Assembly (NCBI RefSeq): GCF_001541315.1
Contig: NZ_LMVK01000005.1
Location: 62,001-126,000 of the forward strand
Direction: 5' to 3'
DNA: 64,000 nt
Origin: Agrobacterium tumefaciens str. B6
GTDB lineage: Bacteria > Pseudomonadota > Alphaproteobacteria > Rhizobiales > Rhizobiaceae
Made by a program: the position numbers and the translations under genes. Of this stretch, positions 17,081 to 28,073 are shown in pieces (within the stretch, counting starts at the first letter, position 1; every line of letters starts with the position of its first letter). The notes under the pieces are model-generated. The model was not told the origin of the DNA. It did no database searches and saw only the letters and a program-made list of their open reading frames with translations.

Positions 17081-18445
17081 ATGTCCGTTACGACCTCTTT
17101 CGAGGGCGAGCGTGCGCCTGCGCATTCCTCGTCCGCAAATCTTTACCGCGCCGTGTGGCGTTGGCATTTTTATGCCGGTCTCCTCGTCCTGCCCTTCATG
17201 ATATCGCTCGCCGTCACCGGCGCGCTTTATCTCTTCCGGGACGAGTTCGACAATTTTATCCATTCGGACCTTAAGCGCATCGAGGTAGCGCAAAACGCGC
17301 CAAAAGCCCTGCCTTCCGAGATCGTGGCCGCAGCGCTCGCGGCCGTTCCCGGCACCGCCGTCAAATATACGACACCGGCCGATCCGGGTGCTTCGACGGA
17401 AATCACCGTCAGTACCGCGGTTGGAAAGCAGGCCGTCTACGTAAACCCCTACACCGCTGAGGTGGCCGGTTCCCTACCGGATCGCGGCACCGTCATGTGG
17501 ACGATCCGTTATCTCCACAGCCTGAAATATTTCGGCGCCTATGCCCGCTATCTGATCGAGATCGCGGCCGGCTGGTCCATCCTTCTTGTCGCCACCGGCA
17601 TCTATCTCTGGTGGCCGCGAAAGCAGACGGGTGGAGTCGTCACCGTGCGCGGCACGCCGAAAAAACGGGTCTTCTGGCGCGATACCCATGCCGTCACCGG
17701 CATTTTCGTCGGCTTTTTCATCGTCTTTCTTGCGGTCACCGGCATGCCCTGGTCGGGCGTATGGGGCGCGAAGGTCAATGAATGGGCGAATGGCAGCAAC
17801 TTCGGGTACCCGGCGGGCATCCGCACCGATGTTCCGATGTCCGGAGACCATCTCGATCATGTGGCGAAGACAAGCTGGTCGCTGGAGCAGGCAAAAATAC
17901 CGGAATCCACCACCACCTCCGAAGGCCAGCCGATCGGAATCGACGAGGCGATCGCACGTTTCGATGCACTCGGCCTTGCCGCCGGTTATGCCGTCGCCCT
18001 GCCGGGAAAACCGACCGGCGTCTATAGCGGCTCGGTCTATCCCGATGATCTCGGTCAACAGCGCGTTGTGCACCTTGATCAATATAGCGGAGAGCCGCTG
18101 ATCGACATGAGCTACGCCGATTACGGCCCGCTTGGCAAGGCGCTGGAATGGGGCATCAATGTACATCTGGGACAGCAATATGGCCTCGCCAACCAGATCG
18201 TGCTTCTGGCGGCCTGTATCGGCATTGTGCTGCTTGCCGTGTCCGCCGGCGTCATGTGGTGGAAACGCCGTCCGAAAGGGTCGCTCGGAGTGCCGCCCCT
18301 GCCGCAGGAAAAACGCGTGCTTCGCGGCCTGCTCGTCATGCTCGCCATCGGCGGCGTCATTTTCCCGTTGGTGGGCGCGAGCCTGCTGGTCATGCGCGTG
18401 CTGGACCTGATCATACAGTCCCGTCAGAAACGGCGCGTAATCTGA
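17081..18445 (+). CDS. PepSY-associated transmembrane protein
   Basis: A 454-aa inner-membrane protein with four main membrane segments. The first is FYAGLLVLPFMISLAVTGAL; a periplasmic PepSY region follows; then ATGIYLWWPR and ITAVTG-like repeats (FFIVFLAVTGMPWSG) and a last pair near the C-terminus ending in GVMWWKRRP. HINVHLGQQYG-type histidines are present (NVHLGQQYG). PepSY_TM proteins are linked to ferric-siderophore or flavin electron transfer at the membrane. Start ATG at 17081 is preceded by GGAGAC; the upstream open frame is a shadow. Confidence 0.9.
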   Translation: MSVTTSFEGERAPAHSSSANLYRAVWRWHFYAGLLVLPFMISLAVTGALYLFRDEFDNFIHSDLKRIEVAQNAPKALPSEIVAAALAAVPGTAVKYTTPADPGASTEITVSTAVGKQAVYVNPYTAEVAGSLPDRGTVMWTIRYLHSLKYFGAYARYLIEIAAGWSILLVATGIYLWWPRKQTGGVVTVRGTPKKRVFWRDTHAVTGIFVGFFIVFLAVTGMPWSGVWGAKVNEWANGSNFGYPAGIRTDVPMSGDHLDHVAKTSWSLEQAKIPESTTTSEGQPIGIDEAIARFDALGLAAGYAVALPGKPTGVYSGSVYPDDLGQQRVVHLDQYSGEPLIDMSYADYGPLGKALEWGINVHLGQQYGLANQIVLLAACIGIVLLAVSAGVMWWKRRPKGSLGVPPLPQEKRVLRGLLVMLAIGGVIFPLVGASLLVMRVLDLIIQSRQKRRVI

Positions 18446-18452
18446 AAATGGA

Positions 18453-18479
18453 AACAGCCGGGCGAAAATCCCGGCTGTT
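18453..18479. terminator. Hairpin between convergent genes
   Basis: AACAGCCGGG (18453-18462), a 7-base loop, and CCCGGCTGTT (18470-18479) form a perfect 10-bp stem between the stop codons of the convergent PepSY and SnoaL-like genes. U-tracts are weak on both sides, so it is probably a bidirectional or partly Rho-assisted terminator. Confidence 0.65.
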
Positions 18480-18513
18480 CCCTTGTCATCGGTGAGGCGT
18501 CGAGGGGCTGCCC

Positions 18514-18990
18514 TCAGAACATCGTATTATTGTTCGCCGCCGTTTCCGGAACGGGCTGGATCACATCCCAGTGCTCGGTGATCTTGCCGTCGGTGACGCG
18601 GAAGATATCGACGATGGCCGTACCGCGATCGCCGTCTTTTTCGGTCGAATGAATATGCAGATAGACGAGATCGCCATCCGTGGCGCTGCGCACGATGCGC
18701 GCCTTCGACTGCGGGTTTTCCTTGAAGTGACCGGTGAAATAATCCACGAACGGCTTCTTGCCATCCGGCACCATGGGGTTGTGCTGCTTATAGCTGTCGA
18801 CAATGACGGCAGCCCCCTTCTCCACTTCATGCTTATTGAAAACGGTATCGTAAAACTCGATCACCAGCTTGCGGTTGGCCTCTTCCTGGGCGAGATCCCG
18901 CTTGGCGGTTTCGGCCAGGACCGGAGCGGCCATCAATGCAGGCGCAAGAGCGAGAGCGGCGATGGCAAGACGACGTGTCACGAAATTCAT
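18514..18990 (-). CDS. Exported SnoaL-like (NTF2-fold) protein
   Basis: A 158-aa protein with a signal peptide (cleavage near APVLAETA) and a SnoaL/ester-cyclase domain: NRKLVIEFYDTVFNKHEV, DSYKQHNPMVPDGK and ITEHWDVIQPVPET. The EHWD motif is typical of SnoaL-like aldol condensation/ester cyclase homologues with unknown substrates. It lies 12 bp after the NAD(P)-binding oxidoreductase and shares its operon, opposite an HxlR regulator, suggesting response to a reactive or aromatic compound. Confidence 0.85.
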   Translation of the reverse strand: MNFVTRRLAIAALALAPALMAAPVLAETAKRDLAQEEANRKLVIEFYDTVFNKHEVEKGAAVIVDSYKQHNPMVPDGKKPFVDYFTGHFKENPQSKARIVRSATDGDLVYLHIHSTEKDGDRGTAIVDIFRVTDGKITEHWDVIQPVPETAANNNTMF

Positions 18991-19002
18991 GGGTGATACC
19001 TC

Positions 19003-19614
19003 TCAATAACCGACGGTGAAACGCTGGCGGGAATGCTGCGGCTTCTCGATTTCATCGACAAGCGCAATGGCGTAGTCCTCAAAGGAAATGCGGCTGCCTT
19101 CGGCATTGCTGAGAAGCTCATCTTTGCCGATACGGAATTTGCCGGTTCTTTCCCCCGGCACGAATTCGGCGGATGGCGACAGGAAGGTCCAGTCGAGCTG
19201 CTTTTCCCCTCTCAGGCGGTCCAGAAACTCCGCGCCCTTGGTCGCTTCGGCCTTGTAGGCGGCCGGGAAATCCGGCAGGTCAACCACACGCTGGCCCGGT
19301 GCTATTTCAAGGCTGCCGGCACCACCCACCACGAGATAACGGGGAACGCCGGAGGCGCGCACGGCCTCGATCAGCGTCACGGGATCGCTGGCGGTGAAGT
19401 GCACCGCGCTGATCACGGCATCGTGACCTTTAAGCAGCTCCGAAAGCCCTGCCCGATCGAAAACATCGCCCTGTTTTGCCACCACGTTCGGCAGGCTGGC
19501 GATCTTTTCAGGGCTGCGGGCGATCGCCGTCACCTTGTGGCCCCGGTCGGAAAGCTCCTTCAGAATACGGGATCCGGCATTGCCGGAGGCTCCGATGAGC
19601 GCGATTTTAGCCAT
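19003..19614 (-). CDS. NAD(P)-binding oxidoreductase (NmrA/YwnB-like)
   Basis: A 203-aa Rossmann protein with IALIGASGNAGSRILKEL (GxxGxxG) at the start, VTAIARSPEK, and HDAVISAVHF. It has no catalytic YxxxK in the SDR position, so it belongs to the atypical SDR group of NAD(P)H-binding proteins. It is divergent from an HxlR-type regulator (155-bp gap) and followed by the SnoaL-like gene, an arrangement usual for HxlR-controlled detoxification operons. Confidence 0.85.
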   Translation of the reverse strand: MAKIALIGASGNAGSRILKELSDRGHKVTAIARSPEKIASLPNVVAKQGDVFDRAGLSELLKGHDAVISAVHFTASDPVTLIEAVRASGVPRYLVVGGAGSLEIAPGQRVVDLPDFPAAYKAEATKGAEFLDRLRGEKQLDWTFLSPSAEFVPGERTGKFRIGKDELLSNAEGSRISFEDYAIALVDEIEKPQHSRQRFTVGY

Positions 19615-19642
19615 GACTTCTTCCTTTGTCGGTATCGTTATT

Positions 19643-19659
19643 GGTCTAAATAATAGACC
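19643..19659. promoter_or_regulatory. Candidate HxlR operator
   Basis: GGTCTA (19643-19648), five bases, TAGACC (19654-19659) is a perfect 6-bp inverted repeat 29 bp upstream of the oxidoreductase start, in the divergent gap to the HxlR gene. Position and symmetry fit an operator for a winged-helix dimer; binding is inferred. Confidence 0.45.
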
Positions 19660-19769
19660 GCTAATGAAAGCTATGATATCGCAACCCCGGCCGCAAGAAG
19701 TCAGCCGCCGCTGATCAGGTCACACGGCGATGACCTGAAGGGGTAAGAAAATGGAAAGGGCGAGGCAAA

Positions 19770-20153
19770 ATGCCGGATATGCAAACCAAAGAAATCTTCG
19801 TCTTCGACCAGCCCTGCCCCATACGCGACGTGCTGGATCGTATCGGCGATCAATGGAGCCTGCTGGTTCTGGAAGCGCTTCAGGGCGGCGTGCTGCGTTT
19901 CAACGAATTGAACCGCAAGATCGACGATATTTCCAAGCAGATGTTGTCGCGTACGTTGAAGCGGCTTGAGGAAGACGGTTTCATTCGCCGCACGCTTTAT
20001 GCGCAGGTACCGCCGCGCGTGGAATACGAACTGACCAATCTCGGCCGTTCGTTTCTGGTGCCGATGCAATTGCTGGTGCAATGGGCCGATGAGAACCACG
20101 TCCGTATCTGCAAGGCGCGGCTGCAATATTCCCAAAACGACAATCGCAGCTGA
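19770..20153 (+). CDS. HxlR-family winged-helix transcriptional regulator
   Basis: A 127-aa MarR-like regulator with the HxlR signature: CPIRDVLDRIGDQWSLLVLE, then GVLRFNELNRKIDDISKQML (recognition helix region) and LEEDGFIRRTLYAQVPPRVE. A cysteine lies near the N-terminus (DQPCP), which in HxlR/HypR proteins can sense reactive electrophiles. It likely controls the divergent oxidoreductase-SnoaL operon. Confidence 0.92.
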   Translation: MPDMQTKEIFVFDQPCPIRDVLDRIGDQWSLLVLEALQGGVLRFNELNRKIDDISKQMLSRTLKRLEEDGFIRRTLYAQVPPRVEYELTNLGRSFLVPMQLLVQWADENHVRICKARLQYSQNDNRS

Positions 20154-20170
20154 CAGGAAGCAGGCACCCA

Positions 20171-20273
20171 GAGCATTTCCAGTAAAAGTGCGTAGCGGTT
20201 TTACGTCCGGATAATGCGATAAACAAAGAGATGGAGCACGTCCGACGCTTCCGTTTAAACCGGACGTGCCCTA
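20171..20273. repeat. Dispersed Rhizobiales intergenic repeat
   Basis: Starts GAGCATTTCCAG and contains AGCGGTTTTACGTCCGGA and AACAAAGAGATGGAGCA, then a terminal stem GCACGTCC/GGACGTGC ending in CTAG. This layout matches the common short interspersed element seen between genes in Agrobacterium and Rhizobium chromosomes (recognised from memory). It ends inside the stop codon of the next gene. Confidence 0.6.
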
Positions 20274-20732
20274 GCCCAGCCGGTAGACCTTGCAGACCAG
20301 CCCTTCCGGCTGGCGATAGGTCGTGAAGCCCATGGCGTCGTAATAACCCTGCCCGAGCATGTTGTCCGCGCCGATGCTGGCATCGATATTCTTGAGGCCC
20401 CGCGCCTCTGCTGCCCTTCGCGTTGCCGCGAAGAGGGCGGATCCTACTCCTCTTCGCGCCGCCTGCGGGCTGACATGGGTGCCGATGATGCCCCAGCCTT
20501 CCGCCACGCCATAGGGATTGTCCGCCCGCGCATAACGCAGCGACTGGAACCCCATAATGCGCCCGTCATCGTCCTCGGCGACCGAACATTCGATACGATC
20601 GGTGTGCTGGATATAATTCTCCAGCACCGCCGTAATATCCGTCGGCGCTTTTCGGAGGCCGGCCGAGAATATCTCGTTCTGGACCGCCGCCATTCCCGTC
20701 GCGTCGTCAACTCTTGCAGGGCGTATTTTCAT
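20271..20732 (-). CDS. GNAT family N-acetyltransferase
   Basis: A 153-aa acetyltransferase: KIRPARVDDATGMAAVQN at the start, the acetyl-CoA loop region SPQAARRGVGSALFAATRRA (Q/RxxGxG/A motif A), and NMLGQGYYDAMGFTTYR near the end. The acceptor is unknown. Its TAG stop lies within the terminal CTAG of the dispersed repeat downstream. Confidence 0.88.
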   Translation of the reverse strand: MKIRPARVDDATGMAAVQNEIFSAGLRKAPTDITAVLENYIQHTDRIECSVAEDDDGRIMGFQSLRYARADNPYGVAEGWGIIGTHVSPQAARRGVGSALFAATRRAAEARGLKNIDASIGADNMLGQGYYDAMGFTTYRQPEGLVCKVYRLG

Positions 20733-20799
20733 CGATACATCACCTCATATCCGTTGCGATTGGTTCCGCCGGTAAAGCGCCAGTCTCTTTCGTTTGTCT

Positions 20800-21153
20800 T
20801 CAGGAGCGGAAAATGAAGGAAGCGCCGAAGGCGATCAGCGCAAAACCGATCACGTGATTGATGGTGATGCTTTCCTTCAGCCAGAAGATCGAAAACAGCG
20901 CGAAGACCGCGAGCGTGATGACTTCCTGAATGGTCTTGAGCTGCGCGGTGGAATAGACCTCCGAACCTATGCGGTTCGCGGGAACGGCCAGCACATATTC
21001 GAAGAACGCGATACCCCAGCTGGCGACAATAGCCAGGAAGAGCGCGCTGCCCTTGTGCTTGAGATGGCCGTACCAGGCGAAGGTCATGAAAATATTGGAG
21101 GCGATAAGCATCAGGACAGGCCAGATGTGGGCAGGGCTGATTGAGAACGGCAT
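20800..21153 (-). CDS. DMT-superfamily small membrane protein (DUF486-like)
   Basis: A 117-aa protein with four membrane segments. The patterns SNIFMTFAWYGHLKH, AIVASWGIAFFEYVLAVPAN, and TLAVFALFSIFWLKESI match the DUF486 family in the drug/metabolite transporter superfamily. Transport activity is not established. It lies 67 bp upstream of the GNAT gene on the same strand. Confidence 0.88.
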   Translation of the reverse strand: MPFSISPAHIWPVLMLIASNIFMTFAWYGHLKHKGSALFLAIVASWGIAFFEYVLAVPANRIGSEVYSTAQLKTIQEVITLAVFALFSIFWLKESITINHVIGFALIAFGASFIFRS

Positions 21154-21238
21154 GATGGGTCCTGGAAAAAGGGAGGGATGTCATGAAATGCAGTATAAAA
21201 AGCAGTCTGAAGGTAAACGTCATTCTGCCCGTATGGAT

Positions 21239-21330
21239 TTGCTCTAGCGCATCCGCCCGAAAACCGGAATCGATTTTCTGCAGATTTTAGCAAAGCTGTT
21301 TTCAGCCGCTACGCAACGCATCCGGCCGAA
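21239..21330. repeat. Probable dispersed intergenic repeat
   Basis: The GCTCTAGCGCATCCG start and a CCGAAAACCGGAATCGATTT segment resemble a second common Rhizobiales interspersed repeat (CTAGCGCAT...CCGAAAA...CGATTTTC). It fills the space between the DUF486 gene and uvrB. Assignment is from pattern memory. Confidence 0.4.
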
Positions 21331-21419
21331 TTTTGTTCCGCACGCTTCGTTTCCTTTTTGTACTCATTTTTTCGCTGTATCCCCTTCACTTTGTGCGTGA
21401 CTCCCTCCATATTTCGCCC

Positions 21420-24386
<2,967 letters not shown>

Positions 24387-24467
24387 CGCGCCCCAGGCGT
24401 TATTCAGCGCCATGCTTATGTATCGCGAAAATATGGCCGGAGCACTCGCGCGCCCCGGCAACGGCGA

Positions 24468-25067
24468 TCAGCTTTCGCACTGTCTGATCCGCGCCGCGAC
24501 CTGGCCCGCACCAAACACTTTCATCAGATCCGCATCCACGGTCATGGCAATGTAGTCTTCATTTTCCGCAGGCTTGATGTAAGTCGAGAAATAGACCGGG
24601 CCGGTCGGGAGAACGCCTGTGACACAGGCGCGCAATATCTCGATCTCCGTACTCCCCCTGATGCGCGGCCCCTCGATGCGGGAAAGGCGCACCTTCTCCT
24701 GCAATGTTGCAAGCCTTGAAACCTCCTCAGGCTTTATTCTCCACACGCTTGTGGCGGTTCCCGCCCGCTTTTCCGCGTGGAACTGCACGCGGGCGGCGGC
24801 GTCCTTATCCTCGATCAACGCAAACGTCTCGACAGTCTCGCCCTTTACGCCGTCTGTAACGCTGCGAATAATCATCACCGCATCACCGGAACCCAATGAC
24901 AGATGGGCAGGAAGCTGCAGCCCTACACGCACATGCTCGAAATTCATCGTCAGAAAGTCGAGCCGCATCAGCTTGGGAATACTCGAGATGGGCGTGGTCA
25001 TGCAGCCGGTAAGGAGAAAAAGTAAAATAAGCGAGCGTGTGAAACGCGATAATATCAATGTCACCAT
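24468..25067 (-). CDS. Predicted lipoprotein of unknown function
   Basis: A 199-aa protein with a lipoprotein signal (SLILLFLLTGC, lipobox LLTGC) and a mature part lacking a domain I recognise; notable segments are HLSLGSGDAVMIIRSV and RLSRIEGPRIRGSTEIEI. A C-terminal pair of cysteines (RACVTG and RQCES) may form a disulfide. It probably resides in the outer or inner membrane facing the periplasm. No operon partner. Confidence 0.75.
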   Translation of the reverse strand: MVTLILSRFTRSLILLFLLTGCMTTPISSIPKLMRLDFLTMNFEHVRVGLQLPAHLSLGSGDAVMIIRSVTDGVKGETVETFALIEDKDAAARVQFHAEKRAGTATSVWRIKPEEVSRLATLQEKVRLSRIEGPRIRGSTEIEILRACVTGVLPTGPVYFSTYIKPAENEDYIAMTVDADLMKVFGAGQVAARIRQCES

Positions 25068-25192
25068 GTTTTAAATCCAAAATTATCAAATGTGCGCAAT
25101 GGCCTTGGCGGGAACAATCCTTCCCGGACCTGAGACCGTCATACCGGTCCGCAGATGTGAGGGAATGACATTGCAGCAGCGTTACGTCTTCC

Positions 25193-25217
25193 GGAACTCA
25201 CGGTTCCCTTGAACGTT
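25193..25217 (+). promoter_or_regulatory. Candidate EcfG promoter of the esterase gene
   Basis: GGAAC (25193-25197), exactly 16 bases, then CGTT (25214-25217): a full match to the EcfG general-stress promoter consensus. It is ~41 bp upstream of the esterase ATG. Use by EcfG is inferred. Confidence 0.65.
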
Positions 25218-25257
25218 GACCGCCCTTATGGAATGGCAAGCAGTATGGAGACACGGC

Positions 25258-26226
25258 ATGCATCTCAGAAATCTGGCGCTCTCATACCTTTTCCTCTCCT
25301 GCGCCCCGAGCTTTGCCGGCCAGATCGAGGATGCCACCTTCCACAGCGCGGCCCTCAACGCGCCGCTTCCCGTCAACATCTACCGCCCGGATGGCGCTCC
25401 ACCGGAAAACGGCTGGCCGGTGCTCTACCTCCTGCACGGCCATGATGGTGACCAGAATAGCTGGCGCGATCTCGGCAATATCGAAAAGACGCTCGATACG
25501 CTCATCGAGGCCGGCGCCATACGCCCGCTTGTCGTCGTCATGCCTGGTGTCAAGAACAGCTGGTATGTGGATTCCACCGCCGTGGGCGGTCCCGGCGATT
25601 ACGAAACCGCCCTGACCAGCGATCTGCGCCACCAGATCGAAAAAACACTGCCGGTGCGGAAAGATCGGGAAGGCCGCGCCATTGCCGGCCTCTCCATGGG
25701 CGGCTTCGGCGCCCTTCATCTCGCCTATGGCCACGAGGACCTCTATGGCGCCGTCGCCAGCCTGTCGGGCGCCATCTGGCAGAATGTCCCTGCCGCCGAT
25801 CTCGACAAGACACCTGCCGAACTCAAGCTCATTCAGGACAGTGCTTTCTTTCACCGGGTTGACCGCGCCACCGTTACAAGCGGCATCGTGCTGCCCTCAA
25901 CCGGCGACCATTTCTCCGGCGCCTTCGGCACGCCTTTCGATGCAAGGCTCTTCAACGAAAAGAACGTCTTCACCCTCGTGGCGCAGCATGTCGCCGAAAG
26001 CCAGGATCTGCCCGCCACCTATCTGACCGTTGGAGACGATGACGGCTTCTTCCTCTGGCGCGGCGCCATCGCCCTGCATGAGACGCTACAGGCCGACAAG
26101 CGCAAATCTGAATTGCGCGTGACCGATGGCGATCACGTCTGGTCGGTGTGGAAGGTCTCGATCATCGACGCGCTGAAGTTCATCGATGGGGAGTGGGACA
26201 AGGCCGCGGACGTAGCCCGGGACTGA
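25258..26226 (+). CDS. Exported alpha/beta-hydrolase esterase
   Basis: About 322 aa with a signal peptide (LALSYLFLSCAPSFAGQ) and an esterase D/antigen-85-like hydrolase domain: YRPDGAPPENGWPVLYLLHG, VVVMPGVKNSWYVDS, the nucleophile elbow GLSMGGFGALHLA (Ser), and a C-terminal HVWSVWK with the catalytic His. The substrate could be an acyl ester of a carbohydrate or lipid. The ATG at 25258 is preceded by GGAGA; a longer frame from 25216 lacks a signal peptide. A perfect EcfG-type promoter lies upstream, suggesting induction in general stress. Confidence 0.88.
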   Translation: MHLRNLALSYLFLSCAPSFAGQIEDATFHSAALNAPLPVNIYRPDGAPPENGWPVLYLLHGHDGDQNSWRDLGNIEKTLDTLIEAGAIRPLVVVMPGVKNSWYVDSTAVGGPGDYETALTSDLRHQIEKTLPVRKDREGRAIAGLSMGGFGALHLAYGHEDLYGAVASLSGAIWQNVPAADLDKTPAELKLIQDSAFFHRVDRATVTSGIVLPSTGDHFSGAFGTPFDARLFNEKNVFTLVAQHVAESQDLPATYLTVGDDDGFFLWRGAIALHETLQADKRKSELRVTDGDHVWSVWKVSIIDALKFIDGEWDKAADVARD

Positions 26227-26254
26227 GGCATCGCCCTCCCCACCACCGGTTTCA

Positions 26255-26680
26255 TCACTTTCCGGCTCGTTTCTTCCCGCTCGTCGCTGCCACATTCAAC
26301 GCCACCGCAGCCTGTATCAGCGCCGCTAGCGCCTGGTCATCCACGACATCCCCCTCGTGAAAATCGATCGCGCGCCGCGTGTTTCCCTCCAGGCTGGAAT
26401 TGAACAGCCCCGCCGGGTCCTCCAGCGACGCGCCCTTGGCAAATGTCATCTTCACCGCGCTTTTGTAGGTTTCACCCGTGCAGAGAATACCGGCATGCGA
26501 CCAGACCGGCACGCCGCGCCATTTCACCTCTTCGATAACCTCGGGATCGGCCGTCCTGATCACCGCCCGGATATGCGCAAGCGTCTCGCCGCGCCAGTCG
26601 CCCAGCTCCGCAATTTTCCGGTCGATGATCTCGGACGCCGCAGCCTCTTCCGCAGCTTTCTCCGTCACAGTTTTTGCCAT
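26255..26680 (-). CDS. DUF1801 domain protein
   Basis: A 141-aa cytosolic protein with the DUF1801 layout: LAHIRAVIRTADPEVIEEVKW, GVPVWSHAGILCTG, and KMTFAKGASLEDPAGLFNSS. Members have an iron-chaperone/YdhG-like fold and unknown role. The ATG at 26680 is preceded by GGGAGGGTATC, a good ribosome site. It is divergent from the PRC-barrel gene. Confidence 0.88.
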   Translation of the reverse strand: MAKTVTEKAAEEAAASEIIDRKIAELGDWRGETLAHIRAVIRTADPEVIEEVKWRGVPVWSHAGILCTGETYKSAVKMTFAKGASLEDPAGLFNSSLEGNTRRAIDFHEGDVVDDQALAALIQAAVALNVAATSGKKRAGK

Positions 26681-26774
26681 GATACCCTCCCGATTTCGCC
26701 GCGCCGCCGCTCCCGGCCTGCTGCACATCTGTTCCGGTTTTCAGCATAGACCAAAATTTCCTGCGCTCCCATGC

Positions 26775-26799
26775 GGAACCAAATTCGCCCTTCACCGTT
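26775..26799 (+). promoter_or_regulatory. Candidate EcfG promoter of the PRC-barrel gene
   Basis: GGAAC (26775-26779), exactly 16 bases, then CGTT (26796-26799), a full consensus match, 45 bp before the ATG of the exported PRC-barrel protein. PRC-barrel genes are frequent EcfG targets in Rhizobiales. Confidence 0.7.
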
Positions 26800-26843
26800 T
26801 CTTCCCCGAACGCAACGTTCAGCATACAAAGGGAAGAAACATC

Positions 26844-27299
26844 ATGAAAATCAATGTCATCGCTCTCGCTGCCGCAGCAGCGCTCTCCTCTTCCGTGGCT
26901 TTTGCCCAGACGGCAACCACGGCTCCTGCTGCCGGTGCGGATGCCACTTTGTCCGGCCCGGGCATCACCATGGGCACCAAGGCCAGCGGCCCGCTGAAGT
27001 TCGTCAATGTCCAGAAGACCGATCTCACCGCCTCCCAGCTTGACGGCATGGACATCTATAACGCCCAGAACGAAAACATCGGCGAAATCGAAGATGTCGT
27101 CATCGGCGACGGCAAGTCGGTGATCGGCCTTGTCGCCAGCGTCGGCGGCTTCCTTGGCATCGACAAGAGCTATGTGGTTCTCGATCCCGCTTCCGTCGCC
27201 GTCCACAACGACAACGGCACCTGGAAGGCCTATGTCGACACCACCAAGGACGCACTGCAGAACGCACCCAAGCTCGATTACGACAAGCTGGACGACTGA
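26844..27299 (+). CDS. Exported PRC-barrel domain protein
   Basis: A 151-aa protein with a signal peptide (SSSVAFAQT cleavage) and a PRC-barrel: LTASQLDGMDIYNAQNENIG, EIEDVVIGDGKSVIGLVASV and GGFLGIDKSYVVLDPASV. Such periplasmic proteins are strongly stress-induced; their binding partner is not known. A GGGAAG ribosome site precedes the ATG. The candidate EcfG promoter upstream and the strong terminator downstream make this a single-gene unit. Confidence 0.92.
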   Translation: MKINVIALAAAAALSSSVAFAQTATTAPAAGADATLSGPGITMGTKASGPLKFVNVQKTDLTASQLDGMDIYNAQNENIGEIEDVVIGDGKSVIGLVASVGGFLGIDKSYVVLDPASVAVHNDNGTWKAYVDTTKDALQNAPKLDYDKLDD

Positions 27300-27325
27300 T
27301 TACCCCTGCAGTCGTACACTTGTCT

Positions 27326-27351
27326 CCCCCGCGCCGAGGCGCGGGGGTTTT
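27326..27351 (+). terminator. Rho-independent terminator of the PRC-barrel gene
   Basis: CCCCCGCGCC, two-base loop core, GGCGCGGGGG and TTTT: a 10-bp GC stem followed by a T-run, 27 bp after the stop. Confidence 0.85.
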
Positions 27352-27457
27352 CGTGTGGATTATTCCGCGCAGGAGCCGGCGATCCTCGCCCACATCCCCT
27401 TGCCTGACCGCCTGCCCCTCGCCTATCTTCGGCGCGCAAACCACCAAGGATCGATGC

Positions 27458-28066
27458 GTGCCCGCCCATAGTCTTTTTCCCCTTTCCGTCAGCGCCGCCC
27501 TGTTGCTGAGCGCCCTTCCGCTGTCAGCGCAGTCCGCCGGCTGGAAACCCGCCGAGCAGATAAAGACCTATGCCATCAGCGGTAATTCGGGTGGTGCGCT
27601 TTACCAGTCGATCGGCGAGCGCGGCCCCACTGCCGGCGTGCAGGCCATTGCCCACACCACCTTCAAGCTGACATGGCGGCGCGATTACCGCCCGCAGCCG
27701 GATGGTGCCTGTATTCTCGCCACAGCAAGGCCCAATCTCACCATCATCTATACCTGGCCGAAAGCGCCGGCCAATCTGCCGCCCGCCGTCGCCGCCAGCT
27801 GGAAGACCTTCATTTCCGGCGTGGAAACCCATGAGCGCGTCCATGGCGAACACATCCTCGACATGGTGAAAAAGATCGAGGCCTTCAGCACCGGCCTGAG
27901 GGCGGAAAACGATCCCAAATGCCAGAAGGTACGCGTCGTGCTGCAGCAGCGGCTGGGCGAGCTTTCCAACGAACAGCGCCAGCGCGGCCGCGATTTCGAC
28001 CGCGACGAGCTTTCCCCGGGCGGACGGGTGCACCAGCTCATTCTCGCCCTCGTCAACGGTCCGTGA
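27458..28066 (+). CDS. Exported DUF922 Zn-protease-like protein
   Basis: About 202 aa with signal peptide (LLLSALPLSAQSA) and a DUF922 domain: TYAISGNSGGALYQSIGERG and FISGVETHERVHGEHILDMV, whose HERVHGEH gives the HExxH-like zinc site arrangement (HExxH variant HERVH). It is likely a periplasmic metalloprotease of unknown substrate. A GTG at 27458 after AAGGA is the likely start; the upstream frame crosses the terminator of the preceding gene. Confidence 0.8.
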   Translation: MPAHSLFPLSVSAALLLSALPLSAQSAGWKPAEQIKTYAISGNSGGALYQSIGERGPTAGVQAIAHTTFKLTWRRDYRPQPDGACILATARPNLTIIYTWPKAPANLPPAVAASWKTFISGVETHERVHGEHILDMVKKIEAFSTGLRAENDPKCQKVRVVLQQRLGELSNEQRQRGRDFDRDELSPGGRVHQLILALVNGP

Positions 28067-28073
28067 CGGGCGC

